Assembly: GCF_963678635.1 (NCBI RefSeq)
Contig: NC_087066.1
Coordinates: 26,627,453-26,691,452 of the forward strand
DNA from: Symsagittifera roscoffensis
Taxonomy: Eukaryota > Xenacoelomorpha > Acoela > Convolutidae
Direction of reading: 5' to 3'
Length of the DNA: 64,000 nucleotides
Within the stretch, counting starts at the first letter, position 1, and every line of letters starts with the position of its first letter. The translations under genes were made by a program, and so were the position numbers. Shown here one piece after another: positions 23,201 through 33,977 of the stretch. Below the pieces are notes generated by a model. It worked only from the letters and a program-made list of their open reading frames with translations. It was not told the DNA's origin and did no database searches.

Positions 23201-23416
23201 TTATGAATCGTACCTGTGGATATAATCAAGGGCTTTTGAAAGTTGGAGGAATAGTTCAAATATGGAATAGAAAATTAAAAAAATATTGCAAAAAATGATT
23301 AAGATTATTACAAAAGATTCAAAGATATCAAAAAGAAATATTATAAAAGTTTTAAGTATCGTAAAAAATTGTATGAGATTTGTTAGAATTATATTGACTG
23401 ATTGGGAGAAGAGCAT
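23201..23416 (-). CDS. A2 small membrane ORF 1 (71 aa)
   Basis: Counterpart of A1 2771-3001. The stretch LILIIFCNIFLIFY-type and the HRYD end are shared, but an indel near 23206 brings the stop forward by five residues. The predicted product is a short integral membrane protein with an almost continuous hydrophobic core. The differences lie mainly in the N-terminal third and keep hydrophobic character. Confidence 0.6.
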   Translation of the reverse strand: MLFSQSVNIILTNLIQFFTILKTFIIFLFDIFESFVIILIIFCNIFLIFYSIFELFLQLSKALDYIHRYDS

Positions 23417-24009
23417 TTAAGAAATGACTTCTTGATCGAATATTTTTTGTTGTTTGGGGCAATTTTCAAGTGTGGTCGGATTATTTATTGGTTTTTTGAC
23501 AAGTGGGTTGAGTTTTGTGAAAAATTGTTGGGGGCAATTGTTATGGTGATCGGGAGATCGTCTTTTTCTTTATTTTTATTTGTCAAATGATCCGGGGTAT
23601 GGTGAGATTTTTGTACTTTAGGCTAAGTAAAATGGTCGTTTTTTTACTTTAGGCTAATTTAACATATTTGTTTTGGGGATATTTGAGGTCTGAGTTGGGG
23701 AAATATTGTTGATCTTTGGGTTATTAGATAAGGGAGGGTTATGATATTATGGGTATATTTATTTTAGTTGTCAAGTTGGAGTGGTTTGCTTATTTTTGAC
23801 CTGGAGGTCGCAAAGTTATAGTTAGAGATATGCCTGGAGTTTTATATCGTTCGTCTAGTTGATCTGAGTTTGAGTTAGAGAAGGTGACGGATTGGATGAA
23901 TCCTATTGGTTTAAATTTGAACTAGAATCATTGCGTGTTTGTCAGCATGTTATTTTGAAAAATGAAAATTCAAAATGTTTCAAAGGTTTCAAGATTGTGA
24001 AATATAAAA
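23417..24009 (-). other. A2 pol to small-ORF spacer
   Basis: Matches A1 2171-2770, including both TTAGCCTAAAGTA repeats in reverse complement. No ORF supported. Confidence 0.55.
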
Positions 24010-25410
24010 TTAAAGTTGTTTTTGAAATTCGACTTTCTTTAATATTTTAGATTGTGGGATGAATATTTTATAACTTTTACGTGGTTGATTTCTAAGTCGT
24101 GATGACTCTCTATGTTCTGATTTGTCGATTTGCTCTTGGGGTATTATTTGTTCTGTCATTTTTCTATTTTTTCTTTCTTTTTGAGGTGTATTTCGATCTA
24201 GCTTTTTTGTATTGCTTTTTGTTGTGGTTGATTTTCTATTTTGGTTTTTGAGGTGAAAATCTTTTTGTTCCTTTGTTGTATTTTCCGTATGTGGGTTATT
24301 TTGAATAACTTTTAAACCTGTAAAAGAATATAATTGAGTTAGTTCGCGGAGTGCGTATTCTTTTGGATAATAAGGTAATAGTTTATTTCGATGTTGAACG
24401 ATTTCTTTTTTGTCTGAGTCGGTGATTTTATATGTGACATCAGTGGGTTTTGCAATTATTTGGTATGGTCCTTTACGAAGGGGTTGTAATTTTTTAGAAA
24501 TTCCTTTTTGAGTATTAAAAATGGGTATTAAAACAAATGATCCAATTTTTAAATCGGAGGCTGGTGTAAAGCGTGAATATATTTGTTCATTAATGTTTTG
24601 CCTTTGTAACAACTTTTTTGTTACTTTTTGGTAAATTTCATTGTGTTTTTTATCTCTGTTTAAAGTCCATTCGGTGTGTGTACCGGAGGCTAATTTAAGA
24701 ATTTGTGGGTGATGAAAATGATCTTCATCGTGTGTATGTAAAGGTAGGTTATAACAAATTGAATCTTTATTCGGTTGACAATAACTTTGTGCGTTTTTAT
24801 GAGAGTTTGCTGTAAACATTATTGGTTTGCGTGGCTTTTGGTTAAAAACCATTTCATATGGTGACATTCCTAGAGTTGTCGTAATTTGTGAATTATATGC
24901 TAGGGAAATACTTTTACATCTGCTGACCATTTGGTGTATCTTGCATCATTTCCATTGATGATACTCTGAGATATTCTTGTAATGAACGGTTCATACCTTC
25001 GACTAAGCCGTTTGTCCAAGGTGCGTGAGATGTACGTGGTTTGTGTTTGATGTTATATAAATGACATAGTGTGATGATTTCATTATTTATGAATTCTGTA
25101 CCGTTGTCTGTAACTAAAATTTCTGGTAGTCCAAATTTGGCTATCCAGTGTTCATAAAGCGTTGTGTAAGCGTAATAAGCGTTACAATGTGGTACTGGGT
25201 TAAGTGCTACATTATGCGTAAATGCGTCAACAATTACCATAATGTAGGAGTTTCCTTCAGATGAGGGTGAAATTGGTCCTTTTGTATCAAAGGAGATACG
25301 GTGGTTAAAGTACAAACTTTGTCCTTTAAAATCTTGTTTTTGTGCTATTTGTTTTTGATTTGGATAAGGTTTATTTAGTTGACATACTATACAATCATTG
25401 CATAGTACTT
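24010..25410 (-). pseudogene. pol: A2 integrase, broken by three one-base deletions
   Basis: Compared with the open A1 integrase, one T is missing near 25520 (a GCTTTT run reduced to GCTTT, before the zinc-binding region), one near 24963 (after the catalytic E region) and one near 24916 (CCCTTAG reduced to CCCTAG). The open parts are 24914-25315, which carries the D, D and E motifs, and 24010-24930, which carries the GPY/F module and basic tail. The piece between 25316 and 25410 holds the C-terminal part of the zinc-binding region in the shifted frame. All lesions are single-base, so assembly error is a real alternative. Confidence 0.8.
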
Positions 25411-27186
25411 TTATCCAAATTGGTGCATTTGGGAAATAAAAGTTTTGTATGAAATTTGAATATGTTTTCTCTGATCCAGAGTGTCCTTTAATATTTTGCG
25501 TATGTGAAATATTAAAGCTATGAGAATCATACTCAAAGGGAGACAGGGAACTGTAGATTCATTTAATTTATATTCTAAAAGGTCTGTATTTTCGTTAATT
25601 GTTGTATTATTAAATTTTCGAAAGTATCGGAGGAGTGTTTTGTTTCCTAAAATAGTTGTATCTGCCTTGGAAGGTTTAGTTTTATATTTGTGCCATAATT
25701 TTAGTTGTCTAATTACTGGTTCAAGATTTTGATATTGTTTCAATGTTGAAATTGTAATTGTTTCTGTTGGGGGGAGAAAAATGTTTTCAATTTCTAATTT
25801 AGATAAGGGTATTGTATCAAGTGGGTCATGGAGGTCAAGAACTTGATTTATTGTGTATTTTGAATCGTTTGTTTGTGGTCCTGATAAATTTATTTTATCA
25901 GTGAAGTTTTCTTTTTCAATTAGTGGAAAAAGATTTTTTTTAGGCGGGTGTTGTTTTATTCTTTTTTGTTGGGTGTTATTTTTTATCCGTTGTGAATATG
26001 GAATTGGTTTAAAAGTTGATGTTCCAAGTAGATCAACTTCATAGTGATTATTTTGGCAATCTAAATAAAGTGGAAAATGTTGTAAACTATTTATCTGTGA
26101 TTGTTCAACGTCAGTTTTTACTGCATATTTGCATTCCAATCGGGGTGATGTTTCGTTTTCTGCAAGGTAGAATTTTATATTTTTGGGTATTTCAACTGTG
26201 GTTTTACGTGTAAGTAATTCAGGTGGCGTATTTCGACTTAAAGTGTCTGGTAATGCAAGATTTTTTCCTGCGGTCCAAACTATATGTAAGTTTGGGAATT
26301 TCATTAAAATTAGTTGAAATCTATAAACTCGGTGGTTTGGATTAGATTTTTGTGTAAAGAGAAAGATGATTGGTTTATGGTCTGTGAAAAGAACTGTTGG
26401 ATGTTTTGATCCAAGTATCAGAAATTCATATTCTGTGAGTGTATATATTATGGCTGTACATTCTCTCATTAGAGTTGAGAGTCGTAGCTCTGCTTGAGTG
26501 AATAATCGAGAATTTGCTGATATAAGGTTCATTTTATTTGTACCATTATGTGATTGTAATAATGCTGCGCCGATGCCAAAGTTCGAAGCATCGCACATTG
26601 CATAGAATGGTTGATTTGGATCTGGAATTGTGTTCGAAATTTGTTCAGTTAAGAGTTTCTTAATTTCTTCAAATCGTGCTTGATGTTCTGTGTTCCATTC
26701 AAAATTATTTTGTTGTCTAAGTATATTATAGAAAGGTCTTAGGTATAATTGCATTTTATAGACATATTTGCTTAAAAAGTTTAACATTCCAAGGAATTCT
26801 TGGATTTTCTTTTTGTTTGTTGGTGGTTGGAGATTCTGAATAGCATCAATGCGTGATTTTAATGGAGTGATTGTTTTTCTTTCTATATTCTGTCCTAAGA
26901 ATTTAACTCTTGTTAAAAAGAAGTGTGATTTATCGGGGGCGGCCTTCAGATTTTCGTTCTGAAGTATTTGGTGATAATGTTCTAAAACATTGAACATTTC
27001 TTCTTTAGTCTGTGATTGCATAAAAACATCGTCTAAATAAGTGATTGCGTTTTTCTTGAGTATTAGTGGTCTAAAAAATTTGCTCACAAAAGCTGAAAAT
27101 GCTGCTGGTCCTATGGATATTCCATAGAATAGGCGGTTGAATTCAGATTGCTGATTTCCAATAACAATCTGTGTTAAGCGTCGCGA
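25411..27186 (-). pseudogene. pol: A2 RT C-terminal half, RNase H, and linker to integrase
   Basis: Open from the TAA at 27187-27189 to a frameshift-induced stop at 25411. The first residues continue the RT finger/palm region. YLDDV near 27030 is the RT catalytic motif. RNase H is recognised by YAMCDASNFGIGAAL near 26590 and by the DHKP motif near 26370. The Ty3/gypsy signature LPDTLSR near 26240 closes RNase H, and the linker that opens A1 at base 2 follows. The frame is the same as upstream, so only the nonsense codon separates the RT halves. Confidence 0.88.
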
Positions 27187-28613
27187 TTAATCATCTAATG
27201 GCATTTGATTATATGCACTATTCATATCTGCGGTTGTAAAGTTTTTTCCGTTTATTTTTATTAAAATAACTTGTATTGGTTCAATAGGCCAATTGCATTT
27301 TGATTCGTCTATTAGTGAATTAAGATATCTAGCGTCTAGAACTATTTTTAATGATTCTCCTTTTGCTAGGATGATAACAGGGTTGATAAATTTGTTACCT
27401 TTTGGTTGTTCTTCTTTGTTTACCGGTGATATAATTTTGTATTGTTCTAAAATATCGAGTAATCTGTTCACTTTATCGTGTAAATGAATTGGTACTTTAC
27501 TTGCTCTTTGTTTTTTGAAAACTGCGTCAGGTTTTAATGGGAGATGTAGTGATGAGCTGATTTTGCCAACATCAAATTTGGATGTTGCATAGACTGATGA
27601 ATATTTGATTAGCTGTTTGGCTAATTTATCAAATTCGTCTTGTGTTATTTGTGAATGTTGGAAGTTAAACATTGTTAAAAATTTCTGTTGATTCTCTGTG
27701 TAGTTATTTATGTTGAATGTAGGTTTGAAATATGGGGTTTTTGTGAAATAATCCGTATTTCTTTTTTCGTTACTTATTATATTATTTATGGATAATTCTT
27801 CATTAAGAATTGTGGATTGACAAATATCTAATAATTGGAGTATATTATTTACGCGATATGCTTTTTCGTGTATTGGTGATATTGTAGCGTTGGTTTCGCA
27901 ATAGCCTAAAAGTCCCAAAGGTAATGTTACTTGGTAGGGTGTATTGTTGTATACATATAAAGAAATAATATCTGAATTCGAGTTTTTCAAAAATTTTATT
28001 GATGAGATTGTGATTTTGAAAAATTTATGGATAGGTTTGAATTCAAAATCTGACATATAAAATTGTTGTTTGTTTTGTTTTTTATCATATTGGTGAACTT
28101 GTTTTATTGAAAAATTGTATATGTTTCCTGATAGTGGTTTCAAGTGTTTTCTTTGTTGGTTATATATTGGATAGAATTTTGAAAAGAATGGTGGTTGTTT
28201 ATTTAATCTTTGAAAAAATGTTAGGGATGTGTCTTTTGTTTTTGTATATTTATCTTTGATTAGTATTTTACTGTTCAAGATGTTGATTGTTGGTATATAT
28301 TTAGAGATAAATGGTATTCCAATGATATTGTGTTTAATATCAGTGATATGGAATATTTGTTTAAATGGTTTATTTAAAATTTTATTTTGCTCTATTGTTC
28401 TTGTGGGGAGAAGAAATAATTGAATTTTTCCGTAGTTTATTAATGTTGATCCTTGTGATGTTGCTAGCTTACTGGAGTTTTCAAGAGGTGTTAGCTTTGG
28501 GTGTAAGGTTTTTATTTCATTCCATGTGGGAATGAATCAATTAGAAAATCAATTTCAAGATCTGGTGGTTGAAATTCTTTGTTTCTTGGACTTTCTAAGA
28601 GAAATGGTATTGT
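27187..28613 (-). pseudogene. pol: A2 protease and RT N-terminal half
   Basis: The frame entering from gag, past its TGA (28614-28616), leads to an LIDS retropepsin active-site motif at about 28533-28544. The third residue is Phe instead of Gly, and the frame shifts there (about 28528-28532). The shifted frame carries a retropepsin-like C-terminal part ending near 28290, then a linker, then RT with INPVIILAK and FTTADMNSAYNQM motifs, and ends at TAA 27187-27189 inside RT. Protease would cleave the polyprotein; RT copies the RNA. The codon called start at 28276-28278 is TTG and is not a real start. Whether gag to pol normally uses stop readthrough cannot be told from one copy. Confidence 0.8.
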
Positions 28614-30338
28614 TCAAATTTTTTCTTTAGGTTGTTCTTTTTGTATATTTTGATAGATGTGGTTTGTATTCAAGCATTTTGTTTTGTCATTCTCATTGGA
28701 TTGATTTGTAGCGTTAATTCCATTAATTTCTTGCGTCGTTGGTGTGGAATGGATGGGTTCAATATAATAATTGTGAAGGAGTTCTGATTGATTTTCATAT
28801 ATGTGTGATGAAAATGGTTGTTCATATATAATAGGTTCATAGTCATTTTCGACTGCTATCATATTGATGGAGAGAGTATTTTCTGTATCACTTTCTGAGT
28901 CTGATGATCCACAGTTTATTTGATTGAGTTGTAACGTATCATTTACTGTGTCATCAATACCTGGGGGGTCTGATGTTGTTTCTGGATTTGATTGTACTTG
29001 ATTAATATGTCTTTGATGTTTAGGGGTACTACTTCTGTGGCGATTATTAGAATTATTATAATGATTATTATTCCGGTGTGGTGATTGGGAATAATTTCTA
29101 TAACAATTATTATAACTTGAATGTCGATTTTGTGAATTATTTCGTGATCTATTTTGATAATTACCGTTTGATCTGTTATATGAGTTATTTCTTGATCGAT
29201 TGTTTGGGTAATAATGATTTCGGTTGTTTGAATAGCTTCTATTTCTATTATTGGAATAGTTTCTATTTCTTTTATATGATGAGTTTCGTGACTGATTGTT
29301 TGGATAGTATTTATTTCTTGATTGGGATATAGATCTAGAAACAAATTGTGTTGTGTTTGAATTAGATCTGGAGTAGTTATTTCGACTATTTGGTCTATTG
29401 TAGTGATTTTGTGACGGATTTTGTGTATGTCTTCGTTCTGGCGATCTTCCTCTATAACTTGAGTTATGTGGTGATTGAGTTCTTGTATAATTTGTATTGT
29501 TCGGAAGTGTTTTTCCTGAACTGTTGTTGCTGTATACATTTTTGTTCGGTAGATTTTGATCTTTCTTTATGTATTGATAGAATGATTTATTTGGTTCTTT
29601 ATATTTTTGAGGTTTATTTTGATTGTCTTGCTGTTTTTGTCTACATTCAGAAATACTATGTCCATATCGTCGGCAATAGTTACACCATTTTTTGAAAGAT
29701 GGTTTGCCTTTAAAGTTTGGGTGTTTTTCATAAATATTGAGTATTTCAGTGATTTTTTCAACGAGGTCTGTATCTGATTCCTGTATATTGTTGATATTTG
29801 TGGAATTTGTTTCAATTCGGTTAACATATTGTAATTTCAGATTTTCTGTTTCTTCGAGTTTCATTGTGATTTCCGCTTGTTCTAGTTTGTCTACTAGTTT
29901 TCGAAAATCTAAATCGGGTTCTCGAATTGAGGAGTGATGGGATGCTCTCTTTTTTATTGCTATTTTCCTTAATTGCGGTGTTAAGGTCATCATTAAGATT
30001 TCTGTCATTTTTGTGTTTTTATAGTCGTGTGTATTTAATGAATATGCTTTTCGAACTAGTGTTTCGATGCGTACTGCTAATTGCTTGATGGATTCATTTG
30101 GTAATCTGCGAATTTCATTACATAAAACTCTTTGTTGTTGTTTGTTTCTTTCGGAGTCAAACATTTTTGAAAATTCTTGTGTAAACCTTTTCCAATTTGA
30201 TTTTATTTCTATAGGCAATACTGAAAACCATTTTTGGGCTGCGCCGTCTAAGGTTGTCTGTATCAACGCTGTGCGTCGATGTATCCAGTTTTGATGTAGT
30301 GGCGTATTAATTGGTTCAGGTCCTATATTTAAAATCAA
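28614..30338 (-). CDS. gag: A2 Gag: capsid-like region, CCHC zinc knuckle, Asn/Arg/Ser-rich tail
   Basis: The first 160 residues look like a retrotransposon capsid domain (DGAAQKWFSVLP, then a Trp-Phe-rich helix region). Around residues 217-231, CNYCRRYGHSISEC is an exact CX2CX4HX4C nucleocapsid knuckle. Residues about 290-450 are repeats of Asn, Arg, Ser and Tyr, suited to RNA binding. The frame starts with no ATG: the codon at 30336-30338 is TTG, an upstream in-frame stop lies at about 30360, and the frame is -1 relative to ORF A, whose stop overlaps here. Gag may therefore be reached by frameshifting or reinitiation, or the two were one ORF before an indel. The stop TGA is in frame with protease. 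Confidence 0.82.
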   Translation of the reverse strand: MILNIGPEPINTPLHQNWIHRRTALIQTTLDGAAQKWFSVLPIEIKSNWKRFTQEFSKMFDSERNKQQQRVLCNEIRRLPNESIKQLAVRIETLVRKAYSLNTHDYKNTKMTEILMMTLTPQLRKIAIKKRASHHSSIREPDLDFRKLVDKLEQAEITMKLEETENLKLQYVNRIETNSTNINNIQESDTDLVEKITEILNIYEKHPNFKGKPSFKKWCNYCRRYGHSISECRQKQQDNQNKPQKYKEPNKSFYQYIKKDQNLPNKNVYSNNSSGKTLPNNTNYTRTQSPHNSSYRGRSPERRHTQNPSQNHYNRPNSRNNYSRSNSNTTQFVSRSISQSRNKYYPNNQSRNSSYKRNRNYSNNRNRSYSNNRNHYYPNNRSRNNSYNRSNGNYQNRSRNNSQNRHSSYNNCYRNYSQSPHRNNNHYNNSNNRHRSSTPKHQRHINQVQSNPETTSDPPGIDDTVNDTLQLNQINCGSSDSESDTENTLSINMIAVENDYEPIIYEQPFSSHIYENQSELLHNYYIEPIHSTPTTQEINGINATNQSNENDKTKCLNTNHIYQNIQKEQPKEKI

Positions 30339-31873
30339 ATCGGTTGTGGAGAAAAAATTCTATGATTTGTATGTGGTTTCTGTACTCCTTGTCCACGATA
30401 TTCTTGATTATATGGTGCAAATATATCTGGTTGTAAAAAATCATCATCTGAGGATAAGTAATCCATTTGATAAGATGTTTGTTTTTTATTCTTATTTTGT
30501 TGAAAAAATGGATAATTTTCACTACGATCCTGTGGAGGATGTGAATTTGTTTGAAAATTTACTGAATTGGTTGATGCCATTGGGTTATCCCAGTTTCGAG
30601 ATCTTATATGATTATTAGTATTTTTTCGTGGGGGATAGTTTGTTTTTGATGGATGTGTGTAATTATAATTATGTTCTGCAAAATTGTTTCTAGTGAACGT
30701 TTTACGTGTTTTTGACGGTATTGTCATGGGTCTGTATGTTTGATAATCCATGTGTGAATATTTTGGGGCAACCGAAGGTTTAACGGTTGATTGCAAGGTT
30801 ACCTGTGTTTGTGAAGGGTTTGTATTTCTTGGTGTTGTTAAATTTGGACGTATCGGTGAAATGCTTTGTTGTGTAGTTGTTGTGTGTACGATTTCTTCAT
30901 TTATGAAGTGTGATGGTGTCTGGATATCTTGTTGAGTGAGATTCCTAGTTCCATTGAGGTTTTCATTGTGTATGACTGTGGAGTTTAAACTATTATTTTG
31001 CATATCAGGTAAAAATGTATTATAGTTTAATGGTGTTGCATCAATGGTTAATGGTATTACTCTTACATAATCTCTTACATAAGATATCGTACTTATTGCT
31101 TGACTTGAGATTGATTGTGGGAAGTTTATCAATGCGGGATGAGACCATTCGGGGTCCCAAACATAGTCTGACTGTTCTGTGATGGCAGTATCATCGTTTG
31201 AGTTTTGAGGTCTAAAATTTTTTCTTGCTTGTGAAATTAAATCAATATTATGTGTGAAATAATCTATTATAAACCATGCCAAAATGTTTTGTAAGTCATG
31301 TTTTGTATGTGGTGAAACTTCATCTTTAGTGAAATTTTCTTGAATTATATTTAGAAAACTAGAGAGTAGTGTGATTTCATGTCGTACTTTTATATGTTTA
31401 GATGTTTCTGTCGGTGAGACATTTGGGATTGGGATTTCGTTTTCTAATATCGAGATATAACTATATATTATTGCAAAAACTTCATTGGTGAATATGGAGT
31501 TTGCTCTTTGTGAGTTATGATATTGTATGCTTTTTATATATTCTGAGAATATTTTTGAAAATTCTAAATCAAGGTCGTCTGTTTGAATTACATATTTGCT
31601 GTGATTCTGGTTTGGTGAGCTGAATTCTATGGAGTAGATTCCGTATTGTTGTGTTAAGTTACATATATCTTTCAGATAGTGATCGATAATTTGTCTTTTG
31701 ATTTTTACATCTGGGAACTCTGTTTTACATGGGCTGATTCCGGGTTCAAACAAATTTAAGAGTAAATTCTTGCAAAATATATGCTGTCCTCTATCATTGG
31801 TTGCATCTACAATGAAGGGGAAGATATCATCATCATCTGGACTTTCTTCACCTGGGGTGTGCGTTGAGCTCAT
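30335..31873 (-). CDS. A2 ORF A, 512-aa N-terminal Gag-region protein
   Basis: The first ORF after the leader starts at ATG 31871-31873 with A-rich upstream sequence (good -3 A). It has an acidic N-terminus (EESPDDDD), a helical-looking middle (about residues 40-230) and a Thr/Pro/Asn-rich second half. It ends at TGA 30335-30337, overlapping the Gag frame. No zinc knuckle, membrane segment or catalytic motif was seen. By position it could be a matrix-like part of Gag or an extra protein unique to this family. A1 and A3 do not show this region within the window, so it cannot be compared. Confidence 0.65.
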   Translation of the reverse strand: MSSTHTPGEESPDDDDIFPFIVDATNDRGQHIFCKNLLLNLFEPGISPCKTEFPDVKIKRQIIDHYLKDICNLTQQYGIYSIEFSSPNQNHSKYVIQTDDLDLEFSKIFSEYIKSIQYHNSQRANSIFTNEVFAIIYSYISILENEIPIPNVSPTETSKHIKVRHEITLLSSFLNIIQENFTKDEVSPHTKHDLQNILAWFIIDYFTHNIDLISQARKNFRPQNSNDDTAITEQSDYVWDPEWSHPALINFPQSISSQAISTISYVRDYVRVIPLTIDATPLNYNTFLPDMQNNSLNSTVIHNENLNGTRNLTQQDIQTPSHFINEEIVHTTTTQQSISPIRPNLTTPRNTNPSQTQVTLQSTVKPSVAPKYSHMDYQTYRPMTIPSKTRKTFTRNNFAEHNYNYTHPSKTNYPPRKNTNNHIRSRNWDNPMASTNSVNFQTNSHPPQDRSENYPFFQQNKNKKQTSYQMDYLSSDDDFLQPDIFAPYNQEYRGQGVQKPHTNHRIFSPQPI

Positions 31874-33562
31874 TTTTTCGTTTGATGACTGTTAATATGT
31901 AATTATCGATGTGTCTAATTGGTTGATTCCAGTTGTATAAGTGTACTGGTTTGTGTTTATATTGCTTTTTTATTCTTCTTTTTCCTCTTTTTGATGAATT
32001 TGAAGTTGTTTCTGAGTCGGAAAAATATAATTGATCGTGAATTGGGCAATTTTTATCTATTGATTCTTTTAATTTATAAAGTTCGTCTAAACTGCTGGTT
32101 TCTGATTCTGAAAATGCGTTTCGGTTTTTGGAAAACCTTTTTCGTGTTATTTGTCTTTGTTTGGTTATTATTTTTTTTTTAGTGTTTGTCGTTTTGTTCT
32201 AATATATCCAACTGTTTGTGTATGAGGTGTGATTACAAGGTCGTATTTTTTGTTATCTATCTCACAATTGTGTAAAACGATTGTTTGTTTATTTCCTAGG
32301 TTTTTAAATGACATAAGGTTTAGGATGACGGATGCAAAAGGTTGTTAAATGATTTCTATTTCTTAGACTGTTAGTCCTTACAATTTTTTCGTTAGCTTAA
32401 CCTGGGTCTATTTGTTCAGGGTTGGAGAGAAAAGTATATCGATTCCGAAGAATGATTTTTTACTTTCTCGTGGCTAGTATAAGCTAAGGTGTTAACTTAC
32501 TTAATCTTACTTAAGGGTAGTGATTGTGTTCAAGGGTTGGAGAATAGTAAATCGATCCACAAGGTTCAGGTATAATTAGAACGCGAGTAGTTCGTTAGAG
32601 ACTATTTTAAACTTACTAAGTCTAAGATTTATCCTGGGTCTGGTAAGAGGGGGGATCAAGTGAAGGATGAATAACCGAAGTTCTTCACTGTTTATCCTAA
32701 TTTGAATGATTAGTTTTGTTCAAAAATTTCTATTAGTCCTGGGTTTGTAGAAAAGGTTGGATAGTGAATCGACGTTTGAGGTCGTTAGACACTGGCTAAG
32801 TGGGTGGGGGAGAAAAAAATTGTTATTTTTGATCCAAGGATAGGCCTTGATGATCAAGTTTTAAATTTAATTAAATAGAAAATGATTTAAGATCCAAGGA
32901 TAAGCCTTGATGATCTGGTTTTAAAATTAAGTGAATTTAAGTTTAAAATGATTTAAATTTGTGTAAAGAAAAGATTTAGTGTTTTTATGATATTAGTGAG
33001 CTTATGAATGCTGTTATGTTTAGGTGATGAAGCTGGAACAACAGGATGATTTATGATTACTAACCGTTTATTGTCATGCTTTTAATTTTTATTTTGATTT
33101 TTCAATAAATATTTTTCAAACATGTTTTGTATATTACTGCAGAATTTAGGAAAACGATCTGAGATCTTTTTATCAATCGTTATTGTATATTAATAATTTT
33201 GTTTAGCGCCTGAAATTATTATGAAGATTGGCTTCAAGATTTTATGTTTGCAAATGAAAATCTAAATTCATTGCTAATAAAATTCTAAATACAAAAGTTT
33301 GTGTTGGCTTTTGCCGAACTATCATATAACTATATGGTAAGTTTCTACTTTATCGTATGTCGTCTCTGGTTCGAGGTCTTCTTCCAATTCCGGGTAGTTC
33401 TGTTAACGTTCGGAATATTGGCTCTGATCTATTGAGTCGTAGAGACATTTCGATTAAATTATCGTCGTATAACATTTTGTAAATGTTTTGTCTAATTTCT
33501 AATCTATTATTGGTTAATTCTAAGCTACTAAGGTCTTGTTTGAGACTTATGGTCGCACCAGA
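31874..33562 (-). other. A2 1.7-kb leader between 5' LTR/PBS and ORF A, with internal repeats
   Basis: No ORF supported. Diverged repeats with GGTTGGAGA, ATCGAT and CCTGGGT/CTGGG elements recur near 32410, 32530, 32640 and 32740. A 24-bp unit containing GATCCAAGGATA and CCTTGATGATC occurs twice, at 32829 and 32891. The leader would hold packaging signals and possibly a splice donor for the env-region RNAs. Confidence 0.55.
33546..33560 (-). other. A2 primer-binding site
   Basis: On the minus strand TGGTGCGACCATAAG begins 2 nt after the 5' LTR. The first 13 bases reappear after the A3 LTR at 63988-64000. The leading TGG fits the CCA end of a tRNA; which tRNA is not identified. Confidence 0.75.
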
Positions 33563-33973
33563 TGAGTTATGACCGATGTGGTTAACTCATAGAGTAATTT
33601 CGGATAGGGTACACCGTCTGCTCGTCACGCTATCTTATTTTCGGCCGGATAGATTCGTGCAACTTCTTAGTCTAATACCGATCCTAATCTTACTCTTATA
33701 CTTATCTAGTCTCAGGTTGTTTAACTAGTCTCTGCTAGGCTCAATAGATCTAGGGTATACTGGTTTATTGCGGCTGCTGAAGTTCTCGGGAGAGTCCAAC
33801 TAATTCCTAAGTTAAATTCAAATCTCTCTGGTGCTGAAATTACAAGTAATTTCAGCACTTACAAATAAGTGGATTGTTAGTCAGATGGATCATGATTGGT
33901 TAATATTAAATACTTTACATTGGTAAAATATCTAATTTATCCAATCATAAAATGTAGTTTAGATCAGGTTCCA
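33563..33973 (-). repeat. A2 5' LTR (411 bp)
   Basis: Matches 15512-15922 with no visible difference. The family dyad is at 33831-33858. Confidence 0.96.
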
Positions 33974-33977
33974 CTTA
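33974..33977. repeat. A2 target-site duplication CTTA, right
   Basis: Same four bases as 15508-15511. Confidence 0.85.

Larger units (their letters stand above)
15512..33973 (-). mobile_element. A2: complete 18.5-kb family A LTR retrotransposon
   Basis: Two 411-bp LTRs with no difference seen by eye enclose 17.6 kb, with a CTTA duplication on both sides. The minus-strand order is 5' LTR, PBS, 1.7-kb leader, ORF A, gag, protease/RT/RNase H/integrase, spacer, two small membrane ORFs, an ATG-less ORF, env, post-env ORF, intron, 3' noncoding tract, PPT and 3' LTR. Many genes carry one-base indels or stop codons compared with A1, so the copy is not autonomous as assembled. Identical LTRs imply recent integration, which conflicts with the number of lesions. 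Confidence 0.96.

Noticed and set aside
28943-29539. 198-aa ORF overlapping A2 gag in another frame
   Set aside because: Produced by the repetitive Asn/Arg/Ser codons of the Gag tail; Ile/Thr/His-rich artefact.
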